Origin: an uncultured Candidatus Saccharibacteria bacterium
GTDB taxonomy: Bacteria > Patescibacteriota > Saccharimonadia > Saccharimonadales > Saccharimonadaceae
DNA length: 62,119 nt
Reading direction: 5' to 3'
Assembly: GCA_947428935.1 (NCBI GenBank)
Contig: CANENS010000006.1
Location: 1 to 62,119, forward strand
Part shown: piece after piece, positions 18,075 to 27,613 of the stretch
How positions within the stretch are numbered: the stretch's first letter is position 1
Layout: each line of letters begins with the position of its first letter
Translations under genes and position numbers: made by a program
Notes under the pieces: model-generated
Databases searched by the model: none
The model's input: only the letters and a program-made list of their open reading frames with translations
Told to the model about the DNA's origin: nothing

Positions 18075-18084
18075 GTTACAGATA

Positions 18085-18729
18085 TTACTTTTTATCAAAA
18101 ACCACCCGCACCTTAAAAGTCAGAAAATCATAGGTAAAATCAGCGTAGTAAGGGATTTCGTTATGTAAACCGTGCTGGAAAATGATTAAGTTATCGTCTT
18201 CCATCCAAGCCACATCATGACTTAAGGCTAACCCTCGGGAAAGATTATTGCTCTCCAGGACTGCAGAACCCTGTTCATAAACCAGGCGGAATTTTTGGGA
18301 AGGCTTCCGTGTCTGCAGGATAACGGCATCCATGAGCTTTACTGGATACATTTCTGGCAGGAAAAACAATGCAAAGATGCGATGAGCCTCAGCTGTATCC
18401 GTAGGAATACGACATGCTATGGAAGTATCTTTATTCATTGCGCCGATTCCGAGTGAACAGCTATGGATTCCCAATCTGATTCTGTAGACACCCTGATCTT
18501 CCACAATGAAGTATCTATCATAATACTGAGGGTTAATGAGCGTCGGATCTTTATCATCACCATCTGGAAAAACTTCAAAGTTGAGCGGCATCATCACTTC
18601 AACGCGTTCAACCATTGGCTTATCAAATAATCCGGCAACATAAGGCTCCTGTTTAGCCTCTTTAGTTTTCTTGGTTACATTAACATTCTGATTTTCATTG
18701 GCTTTTGTCTGTTTTGAATTTGATTTCAC
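18085..18729 (-). CDS. hypothetical protein, 214 aa
   Basis: Start is GTG at 18,729 with CGAGGA upstream. The first ~30 residues are a Lys/Asn/Gln-rich disordered tail; the rest looks like a compact beta-rich domain. No signal peptide, membrane helix or known motif. It stands alone between the island and the first clearly Saccharibacteria-like genes. Which side it belongs to is unclear; it has a ribosome binding site rather than a leaderless start. Confidence 0.7.
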   Translation of the reverse strand: MKSNSKQTKANENQNVNVTKKTKEAKQEPYVAGLFDKPMVERVEVMMPLNFEVFPDGDDKDPTLINPQYYDRYFIVEDQGVYRIRLGIHSCSLGIGAMNKDTSIACRIPTDTAEAHRIFALFFLPEMYPVKLMDAVILQTRKPSQKFRLVYEQGSAVLESNNLSRGLALSHDVAWMEDDNLIIFQHGLHNEIPYYADFTYDFLTFKVRVVFDKK

Positions 18730-19207
18730 AAGATATCCTCGCTTTCATTGAAATAATTATTCATTATCGACACATTTACAGCTACACTAGCCCACTGTCA
18801 AAGCAGGGGTTTACACAATCATAAGCCACCATCTCCTTTTTCTCGTTCCTGAAGGTAGGATATCAGGTTTTTAAGATTTTGTAGTTGGCGGTGGATTGGC
18901 AAATGGTTGTCAAACGCGTAGATTATTGACAATCTTATGAAATAGTGAGTATCGTATCCTGTCCTCGATATACTTTGTGGATTTTGAATCAGAAATGATG
19001 GGCAGTTTAACGCTCGGACATATCTTAAATCGTGTAAAACGAGTAAAATGAACTGATCTTCATGAACTTGTTTTGGAGCAAAGGTAAATCTTTTTATCAG
19101 GAGATTGGTGCAACGTGTAAAATCAAACCACTATTCTAGTCACCAAAACTATCAGGCTAATGCTATCTTTTTGTATATATTATCAGTATATTGTTCCCCA
19201 AACATCA
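18730..19207. other. gene-free stretch
   Basis: About 480 AT-rich bases upstream of the GTG at 18,729. It presumably holds that gene's minus-strand promoter, but I see no convincing -35/-10 pair, repeat or ORF. Confidence 0.4.
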
Positions 19208-19236
19208 AGAAACCCCTAGAAATACAGGGGGTTTCT
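19208..19236 (-). terminator. terminator behind cassette 1
   Basis: AGAAACCCC and GGGGTTTCT form a 9-bp stem, read on the minus strand after the cassette at 19,266-19,456. It was probably copied together with the 3' end of the parent surface-protein gene. Confidence 0.6.
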
Positions 19237-19265
19237 AACATCGACTTTGTATCAAACGTGTAGTC

Positions 19266-19456
19266 TCTAGCTAGGCAGCGGAGGGGGAAGCCGACCCAGC
19301 GACTGTAGCCGTTGGACGGGCTGACGCCAGACGCATTGAAGCTGAGGTCGTATGCTCGAGTGACATCAGAAGAATTACTCCGTGACGACCATTCATAACC
19401 GATGACACCAGAGTACCACAAACGACTGCTATTGATATTGACGTATCCGCTGCGAA
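19266..19456 (-). pseudogene. silent surface-protein cassette 1 (C-terminal YWSS/FPLRC-type domain)
   Basis: A 191-bp fragment whose frame (starting RSGYVNINSS) contains GYEWSSRSNSS, AYDLSFNASGV and FPLRCLAR, the pattern of C-terminal DUF1566/Fib_succ_major-like domains. Only this last ~63-residue part is present, with no start codon, signal peptide or promoter of its own, and its upstream end abuts the ABC exporter promoter. The reading frame is intact. It begins at the same TTCGCAGCGG and ends at the same CCGCTGCCTAGCTAGA as the copies at 31,271, 46,761 and 48,225, while the interior differs in many codons. Confidence 0.75.
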
Positions 19457-19534
19457 TAAAGAAATTTTTTGTACATACACAAATAATGTAATCAAGGGTT
19501 GTGGGTAACAAAAAAACGTGATAGAATGGCCACT

Positions 19535-20344
19535 ATGAAGCCAGTAATAGAGGTAAAAGATTTAGTAAAAGTATACGGCAAGAGGTCTACGGCCTTTACG
19601 GCTTTGGACCATATAAACTTAACCATAAATGAAGGCGAGACAGTTGCGATCGTAGGCAAATCCGGTTCAGGTAAGTCAACCTTAATGCACTTGATTGCAC
19701 TGCTAGATCGCCCGACTGCCGGTACGATCAAAATTAACGGTCTTGATTCTACGAAATTAAAGAATCGTGAACTTAATCAGATGCGCAATAAAAACTTCGG
19801 TTTCGTTTTTCAGCAGTTTTTCATGAATGCGAACGATAGTGTACTGGAAAATGTTTTGCTTCCGCTTAAAATTGCGGGGGGTCGTCGCAAAACACGGAGA
19901 AAATTAGCAACTTCCGCCCTAAAAACTGTAGGGCTGGAAGAAAGATTGAAATTTAAAGCTAATGATCTTTCCGGAGGGCAGAAGCAACGGGTTTGTATTG
20001 CTAGGGCAATCGTCAATCATCCGAAAATTATCTTTGCGGATGAACCGACCGGAAATTTGGATTCGGCTACCGGTGAAAAAGTAACCGATTTGTTATTTGG
20101 TCTTAATAAAGAAAAAGGCGTTACTCTGATTATTGTGACTCACGATGAAGATTTGGCTAAACTATGTGATCGACAGATCAGAATTGCCGACGGTGAGTTG
20201 GTTGAAGATGGTGTGAATAAAAAACGTCGCGGACGTCCGCCTAAGGCCAGTCAAGTAAAAAATGAGGTCGTCACAAAGACAAAGCGAAAGTCGACTAAAA
20301 AAACAGAAAAAAGTGATGTTGATAAAAAGGAGATTGAGACATGA
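19535..20344 (+). CDS. ABC transporter ATP-binding protein (MacB/LolD-type)
   Basis: A 269-aa ATPase with Walker A GKSGSGKST (41-49), signature LSGGQKQR, Walker B FADEPTGNLD and H-loop VTHDED, all intact. This is the subtype that pairs with FtsX-like permeases to export or extract lipoproteins, peptides or drugs. The permease gene overlaps its end by 4 bp. The start is set at ATG 19,535 because a TAGAAT -10 box ends 8 nt before it, making it leaderless; ATG 19,526 is possible. The C-terminal ~40 residues are very basic with KRRGRPPK, an AT-hook-like motif not needed for ABC function. Confidence 0.93.
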   Translation: MKPVIEVKDLVKVYGKRSTAFTALDHINLTINEGETVAIVGKSGSGKSTLMHLIALLDRPTAGTIKINGLDSTKLKNRELNQMRNKNFGFVFQQFFMNANDSVLENVLLPLKIAGGRRKTRRKLATSALKTVGLEERLKFKANDLSGGQKQRVCIARAIVNHPKIIFADEPTGNLDSATGEKVTDLLFGLNKEKGVTLIIVTHDEDLAKLCDRQIRIADGELVEDGVNKKRRGRPPKASQVKNEVVTKTKRKSTKKTEKSDVDKKEIET

Positions 20345-21630
20345 AATTAGGCGATATTATCCGAACTGCAAATCAAAACTTGCTGCGAAATAAACTCCGG
20401 ACTTTTTTGACTATTTTAGCGATTTTTGTAGGTAGTTTTACCATTATTTTGAATGCCGCAATCAATACTGGCGTCAACTCTTTTATTGACGAACAGACGG
20501 CCAGCCTCGGCGGTGAAGACTATATTATGATTATGAGCGAAGGTTCAGCTAGTGCTATGAGTTCTATGATGCAAAGTAATGAGCCTCTTGAATATAATCC
20601 CGATCAAACTATCACGGCTATGGACAGTGAACAGCTAGAAAAATTAAAAGAAATTGACGGGATCGATGCGGAAAACCTCTATATTGCCAGGCAAATACCG
20701 GTTGAATATATCACGAAGGATAAAAATAGCAAAAAGTATAATGTCACGGTCGGCGCAATGCCACCAGGTGATTTTCAAATTGCTACCACTGTCGGCCGTT
20801 TGCCTAATAGGGAAACGGAGAAATATGAGATTACATTGCAAGCCGGTTATCCTCAAGTGCTTGGCTTCTCATCCGATGAAGAGGCGGTCGGCGAAACCGT
20901 AACCTTAGTGGTATTAGATCCAATTACAAAAAAACCAGCCGAATACAAAGCAAAAGTTGTCGGCGTGCAATCGCAAGGCGTAGTCGCGGTGAACGGAGCG
21001 GTGGTTAGTCCCGCCCTGGAAGACGCCATGTATGCCGATTTGACAGCCAATTATCCACCGGAACAAAAAGAAATGGTCTATTCCGTACAAACGCGCTTTG
21101 ATGATCAGAAATACAGTGAGCAAGAAATCAAAGATAAGCTGAACGAAAACGGTTTTGTAGGCCTAACCATCTCAGATATGATGGGTATGATCCGGACCTT
21201 CTTTGACGTGATCATGGTTGTATTCATGATATTTGGCGGTATTGCGCTACTAGCTGCGGCCATCGGCATTATCAACACGCTATTCATGTCGGTCGAAGAA
21301 CGTACTCGCGAAATCGGCCTTGATAAAGCTTTAGGGCTCTCATCCGGCAAGATATTCTTGATTTTTTCGATTGAGGCTATTTCATTAGGTTTTTGGGGGT
21401 CTCTGTTTGGTGTGGCGATGGCAATGGTGTTAGGCTATGTTGCCGATAATCTAGTGCATATGCCCGGAGCCTTTTTGGAGGCATTTCCTACTTTTCACTT
21501 AGTAAAATTCACGCCTTGGAATATTTTACCGATTATTCTAATCGTCGTGATTATTGCTTTTGTGGCAGGCACTCTTCCGGCCTGGAAAGCAGCTCACAAA
21601 AATCCGATTGAAGCCTTGCGCTATGAATAG
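20341..21630 (+). CDS. FtsX-like ABC permease (MacB family)
   Basis: A 429-aa permease. It has an N-terminal membrane helix (~18-40), a large extracytoplasmic domain (~45-280), and three C-terminal helices (~285-315, ~335-365, ~390-415) ending in PAWKAAHKNPIEALRYE, the hallmark of the MacB/FtsX family. It overlaps the ATPase gene (ATGA), so they form one exporter. The substrate cannot be read from sequence; surface peptides or lipoproteins are plausible. Confidence 0.93.
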   Translation: MKLGDIIRTANQNLLRNKLRTFLTILAIFVGSFTIILNAAINTGVNSFIDEQTASLGGEDYIMIMSEGSASAMSSMMQSNEPLEYNPDQTITAMDSEQLEKLKEIDGIDAENLYIARQIPVEYITKDKNSKKYNVTVGAMPPGDFQIATTVGRLPNRETEKYEITLQAGYPQVLGFSSDEEAVGETVTLVVLDPITKKPAEYKAKVVGVQSQGVVAVNGAVVSPALEDAMYADLTANYPPEQKEMVYSVQTRFDDQKYSEQEIKDKLNENGFVGLTISDMMGMIRTFFDVIMVVFMIFGGIALLAAAIGIINTLFMSVEERTREIGLDKALGLSSGKIFLIFSIEAISLGFWGSLFGVAMAMVLGYVADNLVHMPGAFLEAFPTFHLVKFTPWNILPIILIVVIIAFVAGTLPAWKAAHKNPIEALRYE

Positions 21631-21639
21631 ACTTACGAA

Positions 21640-22869
21640 ATGAAGCAGCCGACTATTCTTGAACGACAGAATCTAAATGTTACTAAGCTAGTACCCGGTG
21701 GACAAGGTCTCGCGACTTTGGCTGATGGTAAGAAACTGTTTCTCTGGAATGCGCTGCCAGGAGAAAGAATCTCAAAAGTTAAGCTAACGGCTGACAAGGC
21801 TCACTATGCGGAGGGTGTGGCTCTGGATTTTATAGAAAAATCCCCTAAGCGAATCGCACCAAAAGATCCATGTTATTTGTCGACATCTCCTTGGCAAATT
21901 CTCGATTATGATACTGAACTCTTGGAAAAGTCCCAGATTTTGCAAGAAATCTTTCACCAGCATAGGCTCGAATTATCGCAGACGAAAGTAGAAACTGATG
22001 GTCGAAATTTTTATTATCGAAACAAAATGGAATACGCGTTGTATTATGATTTAGTGGAAACGAAAATTTTCCCGGCTTTTCGTGCACGTGGTTCACATCG
22101 TAAAATTGCGATCACACAGTCTAGCCTAGAGCGCCCTGAAATTTTTCAGCAAGCGCAGAAAATTATCTCTGACTTAAATACACGTGGGGAAGAGGCGAGA
22201 AAATACCAATCGCTTTTGTTGCGATGTAGCCAAGACGGAAAAGTTAGCGGAGGATTATATGAAAACCATCGCCCTCATCCGCAGTTCTCGGCGCTGCAAG
22301 ATCGAATTCTGGATCAAACCTTCCACTATTCGCCCAACGGATTTTTTCAAATTAATCTGCCGGTTTACCAAATGGCTTTGCGCGAGATTCAAAATTGGGT
22401 GAAAACCGATAAGCTCTTAGACTTATATGCTGGTGTAGGCTCGATCGGTCTTTCGTTGGTAGGTGATATCCGTAAATTAACTTTAGTCGAATGTGATCGT
22501 TCGGCCTGGCGAGAGATGGTGGGAAATTGCGAAGCAGCTAATCTACAAAGTCCGAATTCAACTGCCGAAATCCAACCCGTACTAGCTAAATCGGAAGAAG
22601 CTCTAGATTATATTGAAGCCGGCCAAACTGTCATAGTTGATCCGCCACGCGCTGGTTGTCGACCAGAGTTATTAGAAAAATTGCTCAGTACGTCAGTCGC
22701 ACAACTAATTTATCTATCTTGTAATCCCGTAACCCAGGCTCGTGACCTCAAAATTCTCGAGGCAAGGTACCGTATTCTTAAAGTGCAACCCTATAATTTC
22801 TTTCCTTGCACTCCGCATTTGGAGAATTTAGTGATTCTCGAGCCAAAACCCTCAATTAGTAAAATTTAG
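21640..22869 (+). CDS. 23S rRNA (uracil-5-)-methyltransferase, RlmD/TrmA family
   Basis: A 409-aa SAM-dependent RNA methyltransferase. An N-terminal TRAM-like domain is followed by the methyltransferase with SAM motif LDLYAGVGSIG, VDPPRAGC and the catalytic-cysteine motif YLSCNP. These define the RumA/TrmA family, which makes 5-methyluridine in rRNA or tRNA. I see no obvious four-cysteine iron-sulfur cluster, so it is closer to RlmD-like proteins of Gram-positives. It starts 9 nt after the permease stop and probably sits in its operon. Confidence 0.88.
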   Translation: MKQPTILERQNLNVTKLVPGGQGLATLADGKKLFLWNALPGERISKVKLTADKAHYAEGVALDFIEKSPKRIAPKDPCYLSTSPWQILDYDTELLEKSQILQEIFHQHRLELSQTKVETDGRNFYYRNKMEYALYYDLVETKIFPAFRARGSHRKIAITQSSLERPEIFQQAQKIISDLNTRGEEARKYQSLLLRCSQDGKVSGGLYENHRPHPQFSALQDRILDQTFHYSPNGFFQINLPVYQMALREIQNWVKTDKLLDLYAGVGSIGLSLVGDIRKLTLVECDRSAWREMVGNCEAANLQSPNSTAEIQPVLAKSEEALDYIEAGQTVIVDPPRAGCRPELLEKLLSTSVAQLIYLSCNPVTQARDLKILEARYRILKVQPYNFFPCTPHLENLVILEPKPSISKI

Positions 22870-22871
22870 TA

Positions 22872-22877
22872 TATAAT
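22872..22877 (+). promoter_or_regulatory. -10 box giving a leaderless helicase mRNA
   Basis: TATAAT ends 7 nt before the ATG at 22,884, so transcription should start at or next to the A of the start codon. There is no ribosome binding site between them. Confidence 0.6.
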
Positions 22878-22883
22878 ATATGT

Positions 22884-25800
22884 ATGGGGTTAAATAAGGA
22901 ACAAGCTGCTGCCGTAGAATATCTAGAAGGTCCCTTGCTGGTACTGGCGGGCCCGGGAACTGGGAAGACTCAACTTCTTTCAGCTAAAGTAGCGCATATT
23001 TTAGAGCAAACTGACGCTAATCCATATAACATTCTTTGCATCACTTTTACCGATGCTGGCGCCGAGAATATGCGCAGTCGCCTACAATCTATGATTGGCA
23101 CAGCTGCACTCGAAGTTAATATTTATACTTACCATGCCTTTGGGTCGAATTTACTGGAGCGCTACAAGAATTATTCCGAAAGCTTTGATCGCCGCCTAGA
23201 ATCGCCGATTGATGCCGTCACTCAATATCGCATAATTCATGAAATTCAGCGGCAATTACCTATGAATAATATTCTCAAAACTGCCGATATTAACGACATT
23301 ATTTCCACGATTAGCAATGCGAAATCCGCACGTCTAACGGCTAGCGATTTGCGAAAAATTGCCGAGCAAAATGTTGGGGATAGCGCACAAATTAGCGCAG
23401 AGATTTCGCCCATTTTGCTAAACTATAAAACCACCCGCAAACCCGAAGAAGCAATCAAACATACTTATCAGCCAATTTTGGAAATTCTAGCAAAATATAG
23501 CTCGCCACAACCAATAGTTGATAGAATTGAACCAATTGCCAATATTTTGGCGCGCGAGCTTAATCAGGTGATCAAAAATACTCTCGAAGCCGATAAACCA
23601 AGCGTAAAACCACTAACCACTTGGCGCAATAAGCGTTTCGAGGCCTGCGTAGAAACACGACCGCGCATTAGCGTGCCAACAGCGTTGGGAGAACTCGCGC
23701 AAAAGACCGAGCGGCAACCCGTCAACTCTAAAACCTATCGACTCAAAGATCATATTGCGAATAAGAAATTGCTGGCTCTGTCCGACATTATGAGCGCGTA
23801 TGAACTGGACTTACGCGAGCGTGGGCTGTTTGACTTCGACGATATGATTGAACAAGCAATCTATTTTTTGAAAAATGACCCCGGTTTTCGTGCCGAATTA
23901 CAAGAACAATTCCAATATGTTTTACTCGACGAGTTTCAAGACACTAACCCGTCGCAATTTGAGCTAATTAAACTAATTACCGATTACGAACAGCCGATTG
24001 TTATGGCGGTGGGCGACGACGATCAAGCGATTTTCGAATTCCAGGGCGCGAGCGCTTCAAATTTACGCGATTTTCGAGAACATTACCAGGCTGAAGTAAT
24101 TACGCTAAAGGACAATTATCGCAGCACGAACGAAATCCTGACGCTTTCTCGCTGCATTACAGATCAGCTTGACGATAGCTTTTCCAAAAATTATCAGATC
24201 GATAAAAAACTCCGCTCTATGAAAGATCTAAGTGGCAAAAATCCGCAAGTTCGCATTTACCGTCACGAATTTATCGCACCGGAAGTCGAGTATGACTGGA
24301 TTAGTCAAGAGATCCGTAAGCTGATAGATGCTGGCGAAAGTCCGAACGAGATCGCAGTCATCGCTCCTAAGCATAAAAATATCGCCCCAATTTTACCCTT
24401 CCTAAAAGCGCAATCAATCGACGTGGCTTACGAAAAGCGTGATAATTTACTACAAGATCCCTTAATGCTTGAATTAGTCAAAATTGCTCGCTTCATCAAC
24501 CATTTAGCTTGTTTTGAACCAACCAGTCATTTATTACTGCAGATCCTAGCCTTTCCGTGTTGGGAAGTACCGCCCGATCTCGCCGTGCAGACCGTTCAAG
24601 ATTGCTCCGAAAAAAATGCTATAGCTATCATGAAGAAAACGCCCGAGCTAGAAAAAATAAAACAGCTTTTTGCTGCTTTGGCCACTTCCTCTACTGAGTC
24701 ACCGCTAGAGCTTTGGCTCGATCAGGCGATTGGCACGGTCGAAGTCGCGCCTGGCCTCAAATCACCCTATCTAGCATATTACGAAGCTCATCTTTCCGAA
24801 GCGGAACTACTCGAATTTTACGAAAATCTGGCCACCTTGCGTCAAACTGTGCTTGCTCATATGCAGAATGCGGACAGTTCAGCTAGTCAAAAGCCAAAAT
24901 TGGTAGATTTTGTACGTATGCTGGACGATTATGAACTGTCGGAAATTCCGATTATGCGCATTAGCCTTTATCAAGATAGCTGCAATTCGATCCAGGTGAT
25001 GACCAGTCACAAGAGCAAGGGCCTTGAGTTTAAATACGTTTTTCTAATATCCATGGATGATGCGGCTTGGGGTAAATCGAAGGGTAATAATAATAAGCTT
25101 AGCCTACCATGCAATCTCGCTCAAATTCGCCACACCGGTGCGACCGACGACGAAAAATTACGCTTGCTCTTCGTGGCGATTACCCGGGCCAAAGAAGTAC
25201 TCTATCTCACCAACGCGGTACAGCGTAGCGATGGCAAAGAACTGGCGCGGTCGCGTTATCTAGCCGAACCAAGTCGCGAATCCGAGCCGATTTCACCCTT
25301 TTTGCCAGATGCGGCGCAAAAAATTTCTATCCATAATGATGAACTAACACTTGAACAAAAAATTAATACTTTGCAAAAAAGCTGGATCAGTAATTATTTC
25401 AAGCTTTCGCCTAATGTACATGATTTATTGATCGAGCGCATGGCGAATTATCGCCTCAACGCTTCTGATCTCACCAATTTTATCGATCTGATCTACGGTG
25501 GTCCGCAGGCTTTTTACCATACACGCGTTCTGCGTGCGCCGAATGAACCTGCCACCTTCTCGCTCTATCTTGGTAACTTAATGCACGCGGCTTTCGAATT
25601 AATCACTAAACAAGGTCTCGATGACGATGCGGCGCTCGATTGGTTCACCGTCGAAGCCAAAAAAGCTGCGCTCGATCCCGACTCACTGAAGCAATTAATC
25701 GAGCATGGTCAATACGCCCTGCGCACGTCGCTGGCAGAATTTGGCGGAATTTTGCGCCATCAGCACGCCAAGGCTGAAGTCAATTTATCACCGGAACGTC

Positions 25801-26261
25801 TGCATCTCGGCGATGTTCCGATCACTGGTAAAATCGATCACCTTCGGCTTGATCCCGAAGCCAAAACCATCGAAATTTACGATTTCAAAACCGGCAAATT
25901 TCACGAGGGTAAATGGAATAGCCACTCTACGCTTTATAAGTATCGTATGCAGCTCGGATTCTACAAACTCTTGCTTAATCAGTCACCGACCTATCAAAAA
26001 TATCAAGTCACCAAAGGGCATATCCTCTTCGTTAGCCCTGACCCGGCTGAAGGACGAGTACATAGTGCGACTTACGATTTTACGGCCAACGAGAATCAAC
26101 AGGACGAGCTCGAGCTCAAAAAACTGATCCCGATTATCTATCAACAAGTACACACTCTTGCTTTTCTCGAGAACGAGGAAATTTGCTTGCCGAGCGACCA
26201 GACCAAAGAAGTGGCTGATATCAAAAATTTCGTCGCTAAATTGCTGGAACTTGGCGAATGA
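22884..26261 (+). CDS. UvrD/PcrA-family helicase with C-terminal PD-(D/E)XK nuclease
   Basis: A 1125-aa superfamily 1A helicase. Motif I is AGPGTGKT (22-29). Later come LLDEFQDTNPSQF (motif II), GDDDQAIFEFQGA (motif III), SHKSKGLEF (motif V) and FVAITRAKE (motif VI). The last ~270 residues form a RecB/Cas4-like nuclease domain with GKIDHLRLD and IYDFKTGK (Asp...Asp-x-Lys). This helicase-nuclease architecture is that of AddA/RecB-type repair enzymes, although no AddB is nearby. It would resect double-strand breaks or process recombination intermediates, fitting RadA, RuvA and RuvC elsewhere in the window. Confidence 0.92.
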   Translation: MGLNKEQAAAVEYLEGPLLVLAGPGTGKTQLLSAKVAHILEQTDANPYNILCITFTDAGAENMRSRLQSMIGTAALEVNIYTYHAFGSNLLERYKNYSESFDRRLESPIDAVTQYRIIHEIQRQLPMNNILKTADINDIISTISNAKSARLTASDLRKIAEQNVGDSAQISAEISPILLNYKTTRKPEEAIKHTYQPILEILAKYSSPQPIVDRIEPIANILARELNQVIKNTLEADKPSVKPLTTWRNKRFEACVETRPRISVPTALGELAQKTERQPVNSKTYRLKDHIANKKLLALSDIMSAYELDLRERGLFDFDDMIEQAIYFLKNDPGFRAELQEQFQYVLLDEFQDTNPSQFELIKLITDYEQPIVMAVGDDDQAIFEFQGASASNLRDFREHYQAEVITLKDNYRSTNEILTLSRCITDQLDDSFSKNYQIDKKLRSMKDLSGKNPQVRIYRHEFIAPEVEYDWISQEIRKLIDAGESPNEIAVIAPKHKNIAPILPFLKAQSIDVAYEKRDNLLQDPLMLELVKIARFINHLACFEPTSHLLLQILAFPCWEVPPDLAVQTVQDCSEKNAIAIMKKTPELEKIKQLFAALATSSTESPLELWLDQAIGTVEVAPGLKSPYLAYYEAHLSEAELLEFYENLATLRQTVLAHMQNADSSASQKPKLVDFVRMLDDYELSEIPIMRISLYQDSCNSIQVMTSHKSKGLEFKYVFLISMDDAAWGKSKGNNNKLSLPCNLAQIRHTGATDDEKLRLLFVAITRAKEVLYLTNAVQRSDGKELARSRYLAEPSRESEPISPFLPDAAQKISIHNDELTLEQKINTLQKSWISNYFKLSPNVHDLLIERMANYRLNASDLTNFIDLIYGGPQAFYHTRVLRAPNEPATFSLYLGNLMHAAFELITKQGLDDDAALDWFTVEAKKAALDPDSLKQLIEHGQYALRTSLAEFGGILRHQHAKAEVNLSPERLHLGDVPITGKIDHLRLDPEAKTIEIYDFKTGKFHEGKWNSHSTLYKYRMQLGFYKLLLNQSPTYQKYQVTKGHILFVSPDPAEGRVHSATYDFTANENQQDELELKKLIPIIYQQVHTLAFLENEEICLPSDQTKEVADIKNFVAKLLELGE

Positions 26262-26864
26262 TGTGTCTTGCCAAAATAACATAATTTTACAGTTGAATAT
26301 TGGTTAAAAATTCTAAAAAAGCCTGGTCTGAGGACAATAAGAATATGCTCTAGGTTTTACTCAGCATACTTTAAGTTTGGATAAATATACTTTTGTAGTT
26401 GAGATGTTCACTCCAAGTACTAAAAAAGTTTGCTAGAACACAACTTCGCATTTTACCTCTAGAAAAAGGTGGAAAAATCGCTAAAGAATAAGTTTACTCC
26501 TGGATTGTAGAATCTTACTCACGGAATCAGAAAATATACTCCAAAGTTCGAAAAATATACTTTTGTATTAGTAGAGCTTACTTTGAAGTTCTGAAGTTTA
26601 TTTTTCGAATCCGTTCGCAGCAGGATCCTTCAAATTGACTTAGTATTGCTAGCCTCCGCGGTAATATACTAGATATTAATATTTAATATATTTTGAACAA
26701 CTGTCTACGAGCAAACCTCATCAATTTTCCAAAAAAAATAACTTGCCTATGCTTGCTAATTGTGCTAAACTGCGCTAGAATACAGGGAAGATTGATTATT
26801 CCGTGGAGATTTTTAGAACTAATCTGCGGCGCATTTTAATATATTGAAAAAGGGGGTGTGTTTC
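26262..26864. other. gene-free, repeat-bearing stretch
   Basis: About 600 AT-rich bases. TATACTTTTGTA occurs at 26,396 and 26,556. The segment 26,396-26,500 is a diverged copy of 31,132-31,223. Near 26,611-26,660 TTCGCAGCAGG and, 35 bp later, GCCTCCGCGG resemble the two conserved ends of the silent cassettes and could be a collapsed remnant. Confidence 0.45.
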
Positions 26865-27164
26865 ATGGGATATAATAAACACAGAGATCCATACTGGAAA
26901 GGGATTTATACTGCAGCGGATAAAGTTAGGAGCGATCGAGAAGCACGCGGTATTGGAGAGGAATCGCGCCGGACGAAACTTGAGAATACAGTGCGATGTC
27001 CTAACTGTGACGGTAGTGGTCAATCTGGCAGTTCAAAATGCTACGCTTGCTATGGATCTGGTAGAGTACCGTTTGGAACAACACAGCAGCAAGCGATGGA
27101 TAGGCATAATGCTACAGCTTATTCACAAAACTATAGTAAATGGCAAAAAGCAAATAGGTGGTAG
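26865..27164 (+). CDS. small DnaJ-type zinc-finger protein (CxxCxGxG)
   Basis: A 99-aa protein. Residues ~44-66 hold two CxxCxGSG units, CPNCDGSG and CYACYGSG, the DnaJ/glutaredoxin-like zinc-binding pattern, without a J domain. Both flanks are polar and basic. ATG 26,865 is preceded by AGGGGGTG, a ribosome binding site shared with the gene at 27,363. It resembles the 70-aa protein at 173 in concept. Function is unknown; zinc and nucleic-acid or protein binding is inferred. Confidence 0.65.
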   Translation: MGYNKHRDPYWKGIYTAADKVRSDREARGIGEESRRTKLENTVRCPNCDGSGQSGSSKCYACYGSGRVPFGTTQQQAMDRHNATAYSQNYSKWQKANRW

Positions 27165-27198
27165 GCTTCTTCACGGAATAATCAATCACTAAACATCT

Positions 27199-27222
27199 AA
27201 GCGTCTCAGCGAGGCGCTCTTT
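27199..27222 (+). terminator. terminator of the small zinc-finger gene
   Basis: AGCGTCTC and GAGGCGCT pair over 8 bp (one G-T) and are followed by CTTTTAAA. It lies 35 nt past the stop codon. Confidence 0.7.
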
Positions 27223-27362
27223 TAAAGATCAGAATAATAGTTGACTTAAGTCACAAAATGGGATAAAATAGAAAAGACTATTGACGACGTAGCGAGAAAC
27301 GTTGCAAATAGTAGAAAAATCAGCGCTTTTATTTACGCGCTATTGCAGAAAGGGGGTGGAAA

Positions 27363-27569
27363 ATGTGGGGTATCTCTTTAGTGATTTTGCCATGCCGGGC
27401 AGCGGATTTGCCCACCGGGAACGGTGGGCAAACCAGCGACGCAAGGGAAGCGCATTTGAGCCATTACTCGACCGCGCGGGGTCAATTTACCGAAAACGGT
27501 CGAGTTTTCACAAGTGAGCGCGAGCTCGAAGCCTATCGCTGGGATAGAGCTCATGGTAACGCATTCTAA
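27363..27569 (+). CDS. small hypothetical protein
   Basis: A 68-aa protein with AGGGGGTGG 5 nt before its ATG and a good terminator 20 nt after its stop, so it is likely expressed. The N-terminus is hydrophobic (WGISLVILPC) and the rest polar, ending RAHGNAF. No family recognised. Confidence 0.45.
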   Translation: MWGISLVILPCRAADLPTGNGGQTSDAREAHLSHYSTARGQFTENGRVFTSERELEAYRWDRAHGNAF

Positions 27570-27590
27570 CAACTAAGAGTGCACTCTTAA

Positions 27591-27613
27591 GGCGGTCATC
27601 TGACCGCCTTCTT
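27591..27613 (+). terminator. rho-independent terminator
   Basis: GGCGGTCA, TC and TGACCGCC form a perfect 8-bp stem followed by TTCTTC, just past the 68-aa gene. Confidence 0.75.

Noticed and set aside
26590-26610. TTCGAATCC as the T-loop of a tRNA
   Set aside because: No cloverleaf can be drawn from the preceding 70 bases.
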